A stretch of 6,865 nucleotides of DNA, from positions 1 to 6,865 of the forward strand of contig CBDTUS010000194.1 in the NCBI GenBank assembly GCA_965363725.1, read 5' to 3'. The notes beneath the pieces were generated by a model, which was not told the origin of the DNA, did no database searches, and saw nothing but the letters and a program-made list of their open reading frames with translations. This document shows positions 5,572 to 6,865 of this stretch, one piece after another. Every line of letters starts with the position of its first letter. Position 1 is the stretch's first letter. The position numbers and the translations under genes were made by a program. The DNA is from JAGLCY01 sp965363725. GTDB lineage: Bacteria; Krumholzibacteriota; Krumholzibacteriia; LZORAL124-64-63.

Positions 5572-6865
5572 ATGGGCCACCGCGCGAGGCGCGCCTGGTG
5601 CTTCTACGACTGGGCCAATTCCGCCTTCGCCACCACGGTGATGGCCGCCCTGTTCCCGCCCTTCTTTCGGGAGCTCGCCATAGCGGCGGGCCGCGGGGAG
5701 GCCGAGGCCACGGCCTTGTGGGGGTACGTCACCGCCGGCGCGCTCCTGCTGATCGCCGTGACGGCTCCGGTCTTGGGGGCGATGGCCGACGCCGTCGGCG
5801 GGCGCAAGAGGTTTCTGGGGTTCCTGGCGGGGGTGGGGATCCTGGCCACCGGTCTGTTCGCCACCCTGGGCCCCGCGAACTGGCGCACGGCGGCGGCCCT
5901 CTACGTCGCTGCCAATTTCGGCTTCGCCGGTTCGATCATCTTCTACGAGTCGCTGCTGCCTAGCCTGGCCCGGGGGCGGGACATGGACCGTCTTTCGGCC
6001 CAGGCCTACGGCCTGGGTTACGCCGGGGGCGGCCTGCTGCTCGTGTTCAACCTGCTGTGGGTCATGCATCCGGACTGGTTCGCGATGCCGGGCCGGGACT
6101 TTGCCTTGCGGGCGTCCTTTGTCAGCGTGGCGGTGTGGTGGGGCGTGTTTTCCCTGCCCCTGTTCAAATACGTCCCGGAACCGCCGGTTCTGGGCCTGGC
6201 TGCCGCTGCCGATGGCGCGTCCGTTATAACCCGGGGTTTTCGCCGCCTGGGAGCCACCCTGCGCGAGATCAGGCAGTACCGCCAGTTGCTGATCTTTCTG
6301 GCCGCCTACTGGATCTACAACGACGGCATCGGCACCATCGTCAAGATGGCCACCGCCTACGGTTCGGAAATCGGGATCGGCCTGACGGATCTCATCGGGG
6401 CCCTGGTGTTGACCCAGGCCGTCGGCATCCCCTTTGCCATCCTGTTCGGAAGGTTGGCGCGCCGTACCGGTCCGAAGCCCGCCATCCTGCTGGCCCTGGC
6501 CGTGTATTTCGTCATCAGCGTTTTCGGATTTTTCCTGCACACGGCAGCCCAGTTCTATGTCCTGGCCGGACTGGTGGGCACGGTGCAGGGAGGCGCCCAG
6601 GCCCTGAGCCGGTCCCTGTTCGCCAGCATGGTGCCGCGGCATCGCACCAGTGAGTTTTTCGGCTTCTACTCCAGCAGCGGCAAGCTGGCCGGGGTGGCCG
6701 GACCCCTTATCTTCGGTCTGGTCAGCCAGGGCACGGGCACCAGCCGGTTGGGTATCCTTTCCCTGGTGGTTTTTTTCTCGGTGGGGGGGTGGTTGTTGAC
6801 CCGGGTGGACGTCTCGGCGGGGGGGGCCGCCGCCCGCCGGGCCGAACGGGGTGAAGGGGACCTGG
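5572..6865 (+). CDS. UMF1-type (Atg22-like) major facilitator transporter, extreme C-terminus cut by window edge
   Basis: The frame is open for 431 codons to the window edge, close to the usual full length of about 420-450, so only a short tail is likely missing. The N-terminal signature YDWANSA (12-18) is diagnostic of the UMF1 family, related to yeast vacuolar effluxer Atg22. The MFS loop 2-3 motif appears as GAMADAVGGRKR (70-81), its second-half counterpart as GRLARRTGPKP (293-303), and the family block GGAQALSRSLFASMVP (341-356) precedes EFFGFYS. About twelve membrane helices can be traced, with a cytoplasmic central loop around 205-240. It sits in the inner membrane; bacterial members have no firmly known substrate, and amino-acid or metabolite efflux is only suggested by Atg22. 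The start is ATG at 5572 with GGAGG six bases upstream. The last codons pass through T7, G7 and G8 runs. Confidence 0.93.
   Translation, partial: MGHRARRAWCFYDWANSAFATTVMAALFPPFFRELAIAAGRGEAEATALWGYVTAGALLLIAVTAPVLGAMADAVGGRKRFLGFLAGVGILATGLFATLGPANWRTAAALYVAANFGFAGSIIFYESLLPSLARGRDMDRLSAQAYGLGYAGGGLLLVFNLLWVMHPDWFAMPGRDFALRASFVSVAVWWGVFSLPLFKYVPEPPVLGLAAAADGASVITRGFRRLGATLREIRQYRQLLIFLAAYWIYNDGIGTIVKMATAYGSEIGIGLTDLIGALVLTQAVGIPFAILFGRLARRTGPKPAILLALAVYFVISVFGFFLHTAAQFYVLAGLVGTVQGGAQALSRSLFASMVPRHRTSEFFGFYSSSGKLAGVAGPLIFGLVSQGTGTSRLGILSLVVFFSVGGWLLTRVDVSAGGAAARRAERGEGDL
6770..6826 (+). repeat. Cluster of homopolymer runs (T7, G7, G8) near the 3' end of the MFS gene
   Basis: T7 spans 6770-6776, G7 spans 6783-6789 and G8 spans 6819-6826. 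All three are read through in frame here, giving VVFFS, VGGW and AGGA. The LLTRVD ending at about 408-413 matches the usual end of UMF1 proteins, so the frame is right through the first two runs. The G8 run could alter only the tail beyond it. Such runs are slippage-prone and are also common sequencing-error sites. Confidence 0.8.

Noticed and set aside
5551..6642. A 363-codon open frame antisense to the MFS gene
   Set aside because: Low-complexity Gln/Gly/Arg/His composition with no domain; an artefact of GC-rich third positions opposite a well-supported UMF1 gene.
1..6865. tRNA, rRNA, CRISPR array, insertion sequence or phage genes
   Set aside because: Searched by eye on both strands. No cloverleaf, no regularly spaced repeats, no transposase or integrase motif and no terminal inverted repeats were found; coding density is nearly complete.

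Overview
The window is GC-rich bacterial DNA, almost fully coding, with codons that strongly favour G or C in the third position. A short protein with a signal peptide and a terminal-aromatic beta-barrel pattern implies a diderm (Gram-negative) organism. I cannot name the phylum. A GC-rich deltaproteobacterial-type lineage or one of the uncultivated FCB-type phyla would both fit, but nothing here decides it.

Layout: two gene clusters diverge from one intergenic region of 178 bases (4047-4224). Leftward, on the minus strand, lie a DUF819 (YjcL-type) multi-pass membrane protein (2895-4046, TTG start), a LolD/MacB-type ABC ATPase (2168-2872), and a large FtsX/MacB-type ABC permease that runs off the left edge (1-2171). 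Spacings of 22 bases and a 4-base ATGA overlap point to one transcript. Rightward, on the plus strand, lie a small secreted protein predicted to be an 8-stranded outer-membrane beta-barrel (4225-4779), a class I SAM-dependent methyltransferase (4785-5570), and a UMF1-type major facilitator transporter that runs off the right edge (5572-6865). Gaps of 5 bases and 1 base suggest a second operon.

The ATPase and permease should form an ABC complex of the type VII (MacB/LolCDE/FtsX-like) class, which usually moves lipids, lipoproteins or peptides out of the inner membrane by mechanotransmission rather than by passing them through a channel. The DUF819 protein has the look of a secondary transporter with two similar halves. 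Its role beside an ABC exporter is unknown. On the right, an envelope barrel, a cytoplasmic methyltransferase and an inner-membrane MFS carrier share a transcript, but no shared substrate can be read from the sequence.

The most notable non-coding signal is a three-tier dyad of about 55 bases (4141-4195) in the probable 5' leader of the rightward operon, just upstream of its ribosome binding site. I found no tRNA, rRNA, CRISPR array, insertion sequence or phage gene, and no convincing intrinsic terminator. Nothing here is clear evidence of a new defence or mobile system; this looks like ordinary chromosomal envelope and transport genes, with a few points worth checking.
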